From Chitinophaga sp. YR573 (lineage in GTDB: Bacteria > Bacteroidota > Bacteroidia > Chitinophagales > Chitinophagaceae): DNA of 64,000 nt. Positions 35,967-45,112 of this stretch are shown piece by piece; positions within the stretch are counted from its first letter, which is position 1; every line of letters begins with the position of its first letter. A model generated the notes under the pieces. It worked only from the letters and a program-made list of their open reading frames with translations. It did not search any database and was not told the DNA's origin. Location: NCBI RefSeq assembly GCF_900110995.1, contig NZ_FOJF01000003.1, forward strand, positions 1,302,001 through 1,366,000, read 5' to 3'. The position numbers were made by a program, and so were the translations under genes.

Positions 35967-37301
35967 CTATTTTTCGGTTAGTAACAGCCTGTCAGATTGT
36001 ACGGAGCGGAATAACTGATCTCCATTATACGTTTTAACAATAGCAGCGAATTTCTGTGCATTGGGGTAACTGCTCCAGAACACTTCCTGTTTCATTCGCG
36101 CGTCTTTAGAGAGATACAACCGGCCACCATATTGCAGTACCAGGGTATCCAGCTCATCCAGGAAGGCAAAAAGACCTTTCCGCACCGGGAAATCCAGCGC
36201 AAGGGTATAACCCTCCATTGGGAAAGAAATCAGGCTTTCCTGTTTGCCGAATACCTTTAGTACAGCCAGGAAAGATCCCCAGCCTTTGTCGCTGATCCTT
36301 TGGAGAATCGCAACCAGACCGTCTTTCTTTTCCAGCGGTAATACAAACTGGTATTGTACAAAGCCTGCCTTGCCATAACCACGGTTCCAGTGCAGGATCG
36401 CATCCAGTGGATAGAAAAATGGCTCGTAAGGCACTACATTGTTGATCTCACGTTTGGTATTCTTGTTATAATATAACCAGTTGAATGCCTTGACCGTGAA
36501 CGTATTAAGTATAAAGGACGGGAGATTAAACGGAACTCTCAGTTTGCCTTTGCCCGGAACTTTTAAAATAGCTTTCCGCTGGCTTTCGCTCAACTGATCT
36601 GCAGTGGCATGTTCGCCTACTATCAGGATACTCCGGCCAAAAGCATCGCCTTTCTTCAGGCAATCAATCCAGGCCATGGAGTAAGTGTAATCATTATATT
36701 CTTCAAACAAACGGATCAGGTCTTCCAGGTTACGGGCCTTGATCTGTTTTTGTTTAATATAAGCAGTTTCAACCTTCTTTAAATAGAACTTCACCCGCGT
36801 AATGATACCCGTTAATCCCATACCGCCACAGGTAGCCCAGAACAGATCTGGTTCCACCAACGCGGAACAGGTAATAGTATCCTTATTACCGGTAATCACG
36901 TCCATACTGATGATATGACTGGAAAAAGAGCCATCCACATGATGGTTTTTACCATGTACGTCAGAGGCTACCGCGCCACCTACCGTAATGAATTTTGTAC
37001 CAGGAGTAACAGGGAGGAACCAGCCTTCAGGAACGATAATCTCCAGGATCTGGTCTAAAGTAATACCGGACTGGCACTCAAAAATACCATTGACGGTATC
37101 AAAAGCCAGTACTTTATCATACTTAAGGGTAGATACACTGAAAGTTGCCAGAGAGGCGTCTCCATAGCAGCGGCCATTGCCACGCGCTATTATTGATGAA
37201 TGAGAGGATATAAAATCCTGTATCTGTTCTTCCTGCGAAAATGTTGTTTCATCGCAGGAGAGAGCTGGGTAGTTGCCCCAGTTTGCCAACCGTTTTTCCA
37301 T
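35967..37301 (-). CDS. dprE1: FAD oxidoreductase, DprE1-like (polyprenylphospho-ribose 2-oxidase)
   Basis: 444-residue vanillyl-alcohol-oxidase-fold flavoenzyme. FAD-binding segments ARGNGRCYGDAS (39-50) and VGGAVASDVHGKNHHVDGSF (107-126) match DprE1 closely, as does the C-terminal LDFPVRKGLFAFLDELD with GGRLYLSKDAR. By eye, Ala368 aligns with Cys387 of M. tuberculosis DprE1, the residue hit by covalent benzothiazinones. Its ATG overlaps the UbiA stop (TAATG), so translation is coupled. It should oxidise C2 of the ribose on a polyprenyl phosphate carrier at the inner membrane. Confidence 0.9.
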   Translation of the reverse strand: MEKRLANWGNYPALSCDETTFSQEEQIQDFISSHSSIIARGNGRCYGDASLATFSVSTLKYDKVLAFDTVNGIFECQSGITLDQILEIIVPEGWFLPVTPGTKFITVGGAVASDVHGKNHHVDGSFSSHIISMDVITGNKDTITCSALVEPDLFWATCGGMGLTGIITRVKFYLKKVETAYIKQKQIKARNLEDLIRLFEEYNDYTYSMAWIDCLKKGDAFGRSILIVGEHATADQLSESQRKAILKVPGKGKLRVPFNLPSFILNTFTVKAFNWLYYNKNTKREINNVVPYEPFFYPLDAILHWNRGYGKAGFVQYQFVLPLEKKDGLVAILQRISDKGWGSFLAVLKVFGKQESLISFPMEGYTLALDFPVRKGLFAFLDELDTLVLQYGGRLYLSKDARMKQEVFWSSYPNAQKFAAIVKTYNGDQLFRSVQSDRLLLTEK

Positions 37302-38188
37302 TACTCAAAAAAACTTTTGTTAGTGGGTAAATAAATAAGCACATAAAAACTAAGCACCCACAGGAGTATGGTTAATTGAATAAAACGGTCTTTATATAGG
37401 ATTTTGGTGGGAGAACCTGTATTGTTCTCTACGTATGTTATTTGCAAATATCGTAATAATCCGCCAATAACAAAAAGGCAGGTATAGTAAAGGCGATAAG
37501 TATGAAAACGTTCCATGGTCTCCGGCGCCATGGTATACATCAGATAAGCCACAATGATCACGGCAGATACCAGGGCCAGCATCACATTCATGAAATCCAT
37601 ATTGTACCCTTTGGACGCTTTCCGCATGTCTTTTCCCAACTGACTCTTGATCAGCACATCATCCCTGCGTTTGGCGATAGCCATAAACAATGCCAGCAGA
37701 AACACCATGATCATCAGCCATTCAGACACCGCAACATTAGCAGCTACACCGCCCGCTTTGATCCTCAATACAAATCCAATTGATAAAATCAGGATATCCA
37801 GGATCGAAATATTCTTCAGTCCAAAAGTATATAATACATTGATAACAAAGTAAATACCTACAACGAATGCGAATTTTGGTTTCACATGCCAGGCCAATGC
37901 GCCACCTATTACAAGGCATAACACAAAGAAGATCAATGCCGCCGGTTTGGACACCGCTCCGGATGCCAGAGGGCGTTTACATTTAACCGGATGGTTCCGG
38001 TCTGCCTCTATATCCTTATAATCATTGATGATGTAAATGCTGCTGGCAATCAGACTGAATGCGAAAAACCCAATCAGTATTTCAACTATTTTTGACAGAT
38101 CGAAGATTTCTCCGGCAAAGAACAGCGGTATATACAAGAAAAGGTTCTTTACCCAATGGGAAGGTCTAAGTAATTTAAAGTATTGCAC
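37301..38188 (-). CDS. UbiA-family polyprenyl-phosphate phosphoribosyltransferase (DPPR synthase-like)
   Basis: 295-residue UbiA membrane transferase with about eight helices. It starts RPSHWVKN, the hallmark of the DPPR-synthase branch, and the Mg-binding motif is N55-D56-x2-D59-x3-D63 followed by RNHPVKCKRPLASG, as in mycobacterial Rv3806c. It should move phosphoribose from PRPP onto a polyprenyl phosphate. The start codon is GTG (38188). It is first in the operon UbiA-DprE1-DprE2-HAD. Quinone-synthesis UbiA proteins have a different sequence around these motifs. Confidence 0.88.
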   Translation of the reverse strand: MQYFKLLRPSHWVKNLFLYIPLFFAGEIFDLSKIVEILIGFFAFSLIASSIYIINDYKDIEADRNHPVKCKRPLASGAVSKPAALIFFVLCLVIGGALAWHVKPKFAFVVGIYFVINVLYTFGLKNISILDILILSIGFVLRIKAGGVAANVAVSEWLMIMVFLLALFMAIAKRRDDVLIKSQLGKDMRKASKGYNMDFMNVMLALVSAVIIVAYLMYTMAPETMERFHTYRLYYTCLFVIGGLLRYLQITYVENNTGSPTKILYKDRFIQLTILLWVLSFYVLIYLPTNKSFFE

Positions 38189-38328
38189 GGGGATTAATCT
38201 TTATATCTTGCCGCCAAGATACGATGGATTATGGAACAAATGGTAACTAAAAACATCATACTTCCGTTAATTCTACTATTTTTGAGGCCATTCTGATAAA
38301 TTATTCATCAATATTTCCCCCTTTGGTT

Positions 38329-40011
38329 ATGCCACCAGTTTATACTCCATTCAGTAAAAAAAGCGCTTTCATCACTGAATTGATCATCATTATAGGATTG
38401 GCGCTTGTACCCCTTTTTGTTACATTCCCTTACCGCGTGAACATTTTTCTCTCCTGGGAAGGAGCTTACCGCCTTTCTCAGGGACAGGTTCCCTACAAAG
38501 ATTTCGGATTACCATTAGGATATGGCTTCTGGTTAATGCCTGCCTTATTCTTTAAACTCTTTGGCGCACAGCTCATTTCCCTGGTAAAAGCCCAGGTATT
38601 AATGAATATCCTGGCAGGATTGGCTTTCAGATCTATTCTTAAAAGCCTGGATGTTAAGCCGGTACTGCGTATCGTTTCAGTATTACTCTTCGTATTATCT
38701 TATTCCTTCTTCAACTTCTGGCCCTGGTATAATCAGACGGTCATTGTATATGAACTCATAGGACTGGCATTCCTGTTCCGTTTCCTTACAGGTTCCAAAG
38801 GCCGTATACAGTTCCTCTTTTTATTCCTCTCCGCATTTTTCACCTTCCTGTCTTTCTTTACAAAACAGGATGGGGGTGGACTCGCACTCTTACTGTCTCT
38901 TGCTTTACTGGCCTGTAACAGCTTACAGGAAAAGAGATGGTGGGACATCCCTATGTTCCTGATTTTCTACGGATTAGTGGCTGCTATCATCATCCTGCCT
39001 TTAGTCCCTTATGGTTTCGGTTACTGGTTCAATCACGGACAGGCACCACATAATTCCCGTTTATCTTTATATGATATCATCTCCGAAATACTGGCCCAAT
39101 CCCAGTGGATCAAGTTATATGTGTTGTTGTTGGTATTATGTTTGATCCCGGCTTTCCGTGAATGGAAATCCTTCTGGAGTAACAAGAAAGAAGTATTATT
39201 CGCATTGCTCACCCTGGGCATTCTGGCAGAAGCAGCCATTTTCCAGGTAACCAGTTATACTCCTCCTGATAATAACATCTTCTTCCACGCCTTTGCCTTT
39301 GCATTTATCGCTTCCCGTTTACAGGAACAATTGAAAATCAATCTTTCAACCTGGAAACCTTTTGCTATAATGACCTTGCTGGTAATGTTCTGGTGGTCCG
39401 GCACATTCTGGAAATACCTGGATAAAGTAGTGTCCCGTGTATTACCACCAAAAGGGCAGGTGAAGGAAAATGCAGATGCTGATACCACTTATGCAAAGTT
39501 CAATCCCCAGGTAAGTAAAACTGGTGAAAACGTGGTTTCCCGGAATAACTATATGAATGAAGGAGATCCGAATGATGTACCTGTTTCCGAATGGATTTTC
39601 TCAAAACTGGAGCCTTTCAAACATATCTATATGCCACCTTCTACAGTATATGGTATGGAAAGAGTGATGGCATTGCCTATTGTAAAGGAAAAGAAGGATA
39701 GCCTTAAGATGTTGAATATGACTGAATTAACACCATTGGCTAAAGCGATGCCTTACAAACTGGAAACAGGATCTGATATTCCTTTATGGTATCATCTGGG
39801 TGTAGGGATGTTCAATCAGCAGTTACACACTTACGCACAAAAGATCAGGGCGCATCATTACGATATAGTCTTATACGAATATGCGCCCGCCAATAATAAC
39901 TTTTATCCTTTCGCTATTCAGCAGGAGCTGAGGGAGAATTATCACAGGATAGATACCTTCCTGGCTCCGCGTCGTCCAACCAATGCTACTATTGAAGTCT
40001 ATGTGCGATAA
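38329..40011 (+). CDS. GT-C-like multipass membrane protein (candidate sugar transferase)
   Basis: 560 residues. About ten to eleven hydrophobic helices fill the first ~360 residues, followed by a soluble C-terminal domain. The early acidic loop WEGAYRLSQGQVPYKDFG resembles the first periplasmic loop of GT-C/PMT-type glycosyltransferases that use polyprenyl-phospho-sugars. It is divergent from the UbiA/DprE operon, with 140 bases between the starts. A role in transferring the pentofuranose is inferred from position and fold only. The frame reaches a TTG at 38323, but the ATG at 38329 is preferred. Confidence 0.68.
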   Translation: MPPVYTPFSKKSAFITELIIIIGLALVPLFVTFPYRVNIFLSWEGAYRLSQGQVPYKDFGLPLGYGFWLMPALFFKLFGAQLISLVKAQVLMNILAGLAFRSILKSLDVKPVLRIVSVLLFVLSYSFFNFWPWYNQTVIVYELIGLAFLFRFLTGSKGRIQFLFLFLSAFFTFLSFFTKQDGGGLALLLSLALLACNSLQEKRWWDIPMFLIFYGLVAAIIILPLVPYGFGYWFNHGQAPHNSRLSLYDIISEILAQSQWIKLYVLLLVLCLIPAFREWKSFWSNKKEVLFALLTLGILAEAAIFQVTSYTPPDNNIFFHAFAFAFIASRLQEQLKINLSTWKPFAIMTLLVMFWWSGTFWKYLDKVVSRVLPPKGQVKENADADTTYAKFNPQVSKTGENVVSRNNYMNEGDPNDVPVSEWIFSKLEPFKHIYMPPSTVYGMERVMALPIVKEKKDSLKMLNMTELTPLAKAMPYKLETGSDIPLWYHLGVGMFNQQLHTYAQKIRAHHYDIVLYEYAPANNNFYPFAIQQELRENYHRIDTFLAPRRPTNATIEVYVR

Positions 40012-40033
40012 GCACCTGAACTCTCTCTGAACA

Positions 40034-40095
40034 GTATTATCCAATGCCCGTTCTTCGCTTTTTAGCGAAAGATGGGCATTGGATAATATTCTTTT
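40034..40095 (+). terminator. Long terminator hairpin after the GT-C-like gene
   Basis: Outer stem TATTATCCAATGCCC with GGGCATTGGATAATA (about 40035-40049 and 40074-40088) plus an inner TTCGC/GCGAA stem, followed by TTCTTTT. It resembles a canonical terminator of unusual length. It does not belong to the palindromic element family. Confidence 0.8.
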
Positions 40096-40338
40096 AAAGC
40101 CTTTTAGAAGCTTTTCAGATACTGATCATCTACTTTCTGTGAATAACTTATTTGCCAAAATAATTAGTAATACTAAATTAATTAGTATTTTCGCATTATG
40201 ATAAGTGCGGAACGTTAGCACCCTTTATTGAAAAACCGACCTCTTATTTAATGATAGATTGATAATAAACTTCAATATCCATTAATTCGCACAAAAGATT
40301 GTCTATTAATTTATTAGATTAATTTAATACCTGCAATA
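40096..40338. other. AT-rich upstream region with inverted repeat
   Basis: No gene is seen here. It contains an inverted repeat AATACTAA-ATTAA-TTAGTATT (40169-40189) and a TTTG at 40151 upstream of it, so it probably holds the promoter and perhaps an operator of the DUF4130 gene. Nothing else is recognised. Confidence 0.45.
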
Positions 40339-41091
40339 ATGACTACGTGGTTGTATGATGGCACTTTTGACGGTTTCCTATCCTGTGTATTTGATATGTA
40401 CTGGCAGCGGAAAATGGACATCCGTATCCGCAAGGAACAGGAACATATCCGTGGCGCTTATGAAGATGTAATTTTCATGCCTACCATTATCGCAAATGCT
40501 GAACGTGTATGGGCCGGTTTAAATAAGAAAGTATCTCCGGATCACCTGCAGCAGTTCTTCTCCTGTTACCTCTCAGAGCTGCCTGCTGAAGAGGATAACA
40601 TGGTAGGATACATCCGTTATGTACTTGGTAATAAACTATCTGATGAAAGTAACTTACATAGCAACCACATAGCGCAGCTCTCTAAAAAAGTATACCGGGA
40701 AAAACACCGTATGGAAAGCCTGGTGAGCTTTCAGCTGACCAAAGACAATATCTATTATGATATTATCTCTCCGGATTATAATGTATTACCCCTTATCGCC
40801 GGGCATTTTAAAGAACATTACACAGATCAATACTGGCTGATTTATGATAAGCGCCGCCGCTTTGGTATCTATTATAACTTACAGCAGGTAGAAACGGTGA
40901 GATTACAGTTTAATGAGAACCAGGAAGCCCGTTACCATCATTCAGGGAACATCTGGGCCCCGGAAGAAGTATTTTATCAGCAGATATGGGAAGCCTGTTA
41001 TAAAGATCTGCCCATTGGTAACCAGCGCTTACAGATGCAGCATATGCCCAGGAGATACTGGAAGTACCTGGCAGAAAAATCAATCAAATAA
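40339..41091 (+). CDS. DUF4130/TIGR03915 DNA-metabolism protein
   Basis: 250 residues. The start TTWLYDGTFDGFLSCVFDMYW and the core HRMESLVSFQL ... DYNVLPLIAGHFKEHYTDQYWLIYDKRRRFGIYY are the TIGR03915/DUF4130 pattern. This family is usually encoded beside a radical-SAM protein (TIGR03916) and is assigned to DNA modification or repair, without defined chemistry. No radical-SAM gene is adjacent here. The last 12 bases overlap the 3' end of the convergent DUF763 gene. Confidence 0.85.
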   Translation: MTTWLYDGTFDGFLSCVFDMYWQRKMDIRIRKEQEHIRGAYEDVIFMPTIIANAERVWAGLNKKVSPDHLQQFFSCYLSELPAEEDNMVGYIRYVLGNKLSDESNLHSNHIAQLSKKVYREKHRMESLVSFQLTKDNIYYDIISPDYNVLPLIAGHFKEHYTDQYWLIYDKRRRFGIYYNLQQVETVRLQFNENQEARYHHSGNIWAPEEVFYQQIWEACYKDLPIGNQRLQMQHMPRRYWKYLAEKSIK

Positions 41092-42279
41092 ACTCAACTG
41101 CGGGTCTGGTGGTTTGGATTTCCCCATCACCGTCCTGCCGCCATGCCTCCAGGAATCATTCCTTTCCCTGGCTATCACCTGATCAAAATTCTCATTCGGG
41201 ATAAAGTCCTTTTCAAGCTGTTGAGATAACACAGATAATTTCCGGATCGCATCCTGTTTATCCGTCTGCCCAATCTTGGCCTTATTCACCGCATCCCGTA
41301 ACGTATTAATTGTCTCATCATACACATTCACCGGTACCGGAAAAGGATGCCCATCCTTCCCGCCATGCGCAAAGGAAAATCTTGCAGGATCCGTAAACCG
41401 GGAAGGCGTACCATGAATCACCTCACTTACCAGCGTCAACGACTGCAAAGTGCGGGGACCTAACCCTTCCAGCAACAACAAAGACTCAAAATCAAGCAGT
41501 TCTCTTTCATGTGCCAGCGCCAGCACACTTCCTAATCGTTTCAAATCCACATCCTTCGCCTTTACATCATGATGTGAAGGCATCACAATACTCCGTATTT
41601 CAGGTAGTAGTTTAGCAGGGTTCTCCTTCACCAGTTGTAACAACCCCGCTTTGGTAGACATCGCGTCCTTATCCGTTAAGTTAAGGATCAGCCCCTGGTT
41701 CTGTCCATATATAAAAGTATGTGGTGTCTCCGTAAAGTGCTGAAAAGCAGCAGAATGCCAGTGATAACGTCTGGCCATGCCGCTGGCATCATTCATTCCC
41801 TGCTGTACCACAGACCAGTCGCCTTCATCAGAGACAATAAAAGAGTGTAAATACAACTGAAACCCATCCTGCACGGCCGTATTATCTACTTTAGCCGCCA
41901 GTTTGCTGCTACGCACTAACATCTGGGCATTCAACCCCGTCTTCTCCGCCACCAGCAACAATTCTTCCGGTGTTTGTTTGGAATGTTTCCCTTTACCGCC
42001 ACAAATGTAAATCCCGAACTCCTTTGCATGCGGGTTCACGGCCTTCTTCAACGCACCCATCACACTCGTCGTAATCCCGGAAGAGTGCCAGTCCATTCCC
42101 ATTACACAACCCAGGGCCTGGAACCAGCAGGGATCACTCAGACGGCGCAATACCTCCGCCTTACCATAATCCGCAAGGATGGTTTCCACAATGGCGCCAC
42201 CCAGCAGGCTCATTCGTTTTGCGAGCCAGAGGGGAACATGACCATAATGAAGGGGGAGATCTGCGTAAGCACGTGACAT
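41080..42279 (-). CDS. DUF763 domain protein
   Basis: 399 residues. The start YADLPLHYGHVPLWLAKRM and the SIVMPSHHDVKAKDVDLKRL and ARFSFAHGGKDGHPFPVPVNVYDE segments are typical of DUF763. A helix-hairpin-helix-like stretch, LLLLEGLGPRTLQSLTLVSE, lies around residues 265-285 and suggests nucleic-acid binding. Function is unknown; the family is shared with archaea and thermophiles. It is convergent with, and overlaps by 12 bases, the DUF4130 gene, another predicted DNA-metabolism protein. Confidence 0.85.
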   Translation of the reverse strand: MSRAYADLPLHYGHVPLWLAKRMSLLGGAIVETILADYGKAEVLRRLSDPCWFQALGCVMGMDWHSSGITTSVMGALKKAVNPHAKEFGIYICGGKGKHSKQTPEELLLVAEKTGLNAQMLVRSSKLAAKVDNTAVQDGFQLYLHSFIVSDEGDWSVVQQGMNDASGMARRYHWHSAAFQHFTETPHTFIYGQNQGLILNLTDKDAMSTKAGLLQLVKENPAKLLPEIRSIVMPSHHDVKAKDVDLKRLGSVLALAHERELLDFESLLLLEGLGPRTLQSLTLVSEVIHGTPSRFTDPARFSFAHGGKDGHPFPVPVNVYDETINTLRDAVNKAKIGQTDKQDAIRKLSVLSQQLEKDFIPNENFDQVIARERNDSWRHGGRTVMGKSKPPDPQLSLFD

Positions 42280-42365
42280 AGGTTACAAAAATACGCATTG
42301 GCACAATTCTTTCCAGCATTGGGGGTAATCATTCAATTATTGTTTTAACCTGATAATAAGAACTC

Positions 42366-42620
42366 ATGAAAATGCAAACGAGGGATCTCAACAACAAATC
42401 AATAACAGTACGTCTCGCTTTATATAAGGTAGGTATCACTGCCTGTCTGGCCATCATCATCAGTATATTCCTTTTCGCCTGTGGTAGCGCGAATAACAGC
42501 AGCAATACAGATACTACTGCTTCTATGCAGAGCGATACATCCTCCATTGCGCCGGTAGATACTGCAGCCGTGTATCCGGACACAACAGGAGTGAAGCCAG
42601 ATACCACACCTGTACACTAA
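42366..42620 (+). CDS. Small Thr/Ser-rich lipoprotein
   Basis: 84 residues. A basic N-terminal region, one hydrophobic helix and a lipobox LFAC (Cys39) indicate a lipoprotein. The mature part is only about 45 residues, low complexity, rich in Asp, Thr, Ser, Val and Pro (DTTGVKPDTTPVH at the end). The signal peptide is unusually long, so a start at the next Met (MQTRD) is possible. No function recognised. Confidence 0.6.
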   Translation: MKMQTRDLNNKSITVRLALYKVGITACLAIIISIFLFACGSANNSSNTDTTASMQSDTSSIAPVDTAAVYPDTTGVKPDTTPVH

Positions 42621-42741
42621 TTGTGCGCTAACGTCTACTAATTGTGGAATTTGGTTCCACCAATGTGTTGACCTTTATAAGATCTTGTTGACTGTAAAAA
42701 AAAAATATTTGTGTGCGATGCACACTATGTAGAGAAAGGTA

Positions 42742-42777
42742 AAAGAAGGGGACCATATTGGTTCCCTTTCTTTTTTT
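42742..42777 (+). terminator. Intrinsic terminator
   Basis: Stem AAAGAAGGGGACC with GGTTCCCTTTCTTT (42742-42754 and 42760-42773; one bulge, one G-U), loop ATATT, followed by TTTT. Probably ends the small lipoprotein transcript, 120 bases after its stop. Confidence 0.8.
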
Positions 42778-42856
42778 GTACAGGCTAAAATATTTACCTT
42801 TCCAGCCCGTCATAACCTATAGTACTTCTTTCAGAAGTTATCCCTAATAACAGCTC

Positions 42857-44623
42857 ATGCAACAAAATACTAAGGTTAACATCAGTTCATTTAAGAAAAC
42901 GTTTCGCTTATACAAATACGTAAAGCCTTACTGGCCAGCCTTCAGCCTGGGTTTGCTGTTCCTTTTCCTCTCAAGCATAGCCAACCTGGCCTTCCCAAAG
43001 CTACTGGGCCAACTGGTTGATTCCGGTACCGGTAAACAAATGGCTGAAGCCATTAATCATACAGGTCTGCTGCTGGTTGGAATACTGTTAGCACAGGGCG
43101 TTTTCGGTTACCTGAGGATCATCCTCTTCGTAAATGTGACAGAGAAATCGCTTGCCTCATTACGACAACACATTTATAACCACCTGATCCAGCTGCCAAT
43201 GCGTTTCTTCTCCGGCAGGAGAGTGGGAGAGCTGGGCAGCCGTATCTCTTCAGATATTTCCCTCTTACAGGAAACATTCACCACCACCGTCGCAGAATTC
43301 ATCCGTCAGCTGATCATCATTGTAGGAGGAATTATCCTGTTGCTGCATACTTCCCTGTATCTGACACTGCTGATGCTCTCATCTCTTCCCGTAATCATGG
43401 TAATCGCCTTTTTCTTCGGACGTATTTTCCGCCGTTATTCTAAAAAGGCACAGACACAAGTGGCTGAAGCTAATACGATTGTAGAGGAAACCTTACAGGG
43501 AATTCTCAATGTGAAAGCCTTCGCGAATGAGTTCTTCGAAATGAAGCGCTATAAGAAGAAAACGACCGAAGTTGCCCATACCGGTATCAAAGCGGGTACC
43601 TTCAGAGGGGTGTTTGCTGCCAGTATGATCCTTGGTATTTTCGGCGCCATGATAGCCGTCATCTGGCAGGGCGCATTGATGATCGCTGCTGGTAAACTGG
43701 CTGCGGGAATGCTCTTTTCCTTCATTCTCTATTCAAGTTTTATAGGTGCCTCTGTAGCGGGACTGGCAGAAGTATATGCCAGTATTCAGAAAAGCATTGG
43801 TGCTACAGAAAACTTACTGGAGATCCTCGATGAACCGGCAGAACCTATTACAGACAGCGCTAAAATTGCCCCTGAACATCAGCTTACTGGTCAGATCTCT
43901 TTTAATCACCTTACGTTCCGTTATCCTTCAAGAGATGATTTACAGGTATTGGAAGATATCTCTTTTGATATCACTGCAGATCAGCAGGTTGCATTAGTGG
44001 GGCCAAGCGGTGCGGGCAAGAGTACCATCGTATCCTTACTGTTACGCCTGTATGATCCTGTTGCCGGTAACATACTATTCAATGGGAAAGATATCAGCTC
44101 ATTCCCTTTATCTGCTATCCGTAGCCAGATGGCCATCGTTCCTCAGGATGTATTCCTGTTCGGTGGTACTATCCGTGAGAATATTGCCTATGGCCGGCCG
44201 GATGCTCCTGTAGAAGAATTGATAGCGGCTGCTGAAAAGGCCAATGCCTGGGAATTCATACAACGCTTCCCGGACGGACTGGATACGATTGTTGGCGAAC
44301 GTGGCGTACAACTTTCCGGTGGCCAGCGCCAGCGAATTGCTATCGCCAGGGCGGTACTTAAAAACCCCCGCATCCTGATCCTGGACGAAGCTACTTCTGC
44401 CCTCGATGCTGAATCCGAAAGACTGGTGCAGGATGCACTGGAGAAACTGATGGAAGGAAGGACCTCTATTGTCATTGCTCATCGCCTGAGCACTGTACGT
44501 CAGGCAGATAAGATTATCGTACTGGATAAAGGGCAGATTGTAGAGCAGGGCACCCACCAGGAACTGGTACTAATGGAAGGCGGACTGTATAAGAATCTCA
44601 GCGAAATGCAATTCACTCACTAA
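42857..44623 (+). CDS. ABC exporter, ATP-binding/permease half-transporter (MsbA/BmrA-like)
   Basis: 588 residues. Residues about 20-330 form the six-helix ABC membrane domain and the rest is the ATPase. The nucleotide-binding domain has Walker A GPSGAGKST (near 382-390), signature LSGGQRQRIAIARA, Walker B ILILDEATSALD and the switch His in IVIAHRLST. It works as a homodimer exporting lipids or drugs from the inner membrane. The substrate is not visible. It stands alone; the thioesterase gene is convergent with 2 bases between stop codons. Confidence 0.93.
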   Translation: MQQNTKVNISSFKKTFRLYKYVKPYWPAFSLGLLFLFLSSIANLAFPKLLGQLVDSGTGKQMAEAINHTGLLLVGILLAQGVFGYLRIILFVNVTEKSLASLRQHIYNHLIQLPMRFFSGRRVGELGSRISSDISLLQETFTTTVAEFIRQLIIIVGGIILLLHTSLYLTLLMLSSLPVIMVIAFFFGRIFRRYSKKAQTQVAEANTIVEETLQGILNVKAFANEFFEMKRYKKKTTEVAHTGIKAGTFRGVFAASMILGIFGAMIAVIWQGALMIAAGKLAAGMLFSFILYSSFIGASVAGLAEVYASIQKSIGATENLLEILDEPAEPITDSAKIAPEHQLTGQISFNHLTFRYPSRDDLQVLEDISFDITADQQVALVGPSGAGKSTIVSLLLRLYDPVAGNILFNGKDISSFPLSAIRSQMAIVPQDVFLFGGTIRENIAYGRPDAPVEELIAAAEKANAWEFIQRFPDGLDTIVGERGVQLSGGQRQRIAIARAVLKNPRILILDEATSALDAESERLVQDALEKLMEGRTSIVIAHRLSTVRQADKIIVLDKGQIVEQGTHQELVLMEGGLYKNLSEMQFTH

Positions 44624-44625
44624 GA

Positions 44626-45102
44626 CTACATATACGGTTTCATCTCATCCTCAATATTTTGTCTCAGGTCCATTAACTTTCTTGCATAAGCTTCCATTTC
44701 CCTGGCAGCAGGTGTTTGCGGTGTCCACTTAGGTACAGCAACCGTTTTACCTTTATCATCCACCGCAGCAAAAACCATCACACAATGCGTGGTTTTAATC
44801 CTCGTCTGATGACGGGGATTTCCCGCCTGTACATTGATAGCAATATGCATACTGCTATTCCCTGTAAGGATAATAGTAGCTGTAATCTCTACCATATCCC
44901 CGATAGCGATCGGCTTAAAAAAACGGATCCCCCCAACATAAACGGTTACGCAATATTGCCCGCTCCAGTTGGCGGCACAGGCATAACCTGCCTGGTCAAT
45001 CCATTTCATTACTGCACCTCCATGTACTTTGCCTCCAAAGTTCACATCAGATGGTTCTGCCAGAAAACGTAGCGTAACGGTGTTTGTGGTGGTATCTATC
45101 AT
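44626..45102 (-). CDS. Acyl-CoA thioesterase (hotdog fold, YciA/BFIT-like)
   Basis: 158-residue hotdog-fold thioesterase. The pattern VNFGGKVHGGAVMKWIDQAGYACA contains the HGG substrate loop with catalytic Asp, followed by FFKPIAIGDMVEITATI. It hydrolyses short or medium acyl-CoA in the cytosol. It lies downstream of the TonB receptor gene but is separated from it by a terminator, so it is probably transcribed on its own. Confidence 0.9.
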   Translation of the reverse strand: MIDTTTNTVTLRFLAEPSDVNFGGKVHGGAVMKWIDQAGYACAANWSGQYCVTVYVGGIRFFKPIAIGDMVEITATIILTGNSSMHIAINVQAGNPRHQTRIKTTHCVMVFAAVDDKGKTVAVPKWTPQTPAAREMEAYARKLMDLRQNIEDEMKPYM

Positions 45103-45112
45103 CAGCCCTAAA

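Noticed and set aside
40034..40095. Long hairpin considered as another copy of the palindromic element
   Set aside because: It lacks both the CAGGGC and GATGGTGC stems, is followed by a T-tract and lies between tandem plus genes, so it is an ordinary terminator.
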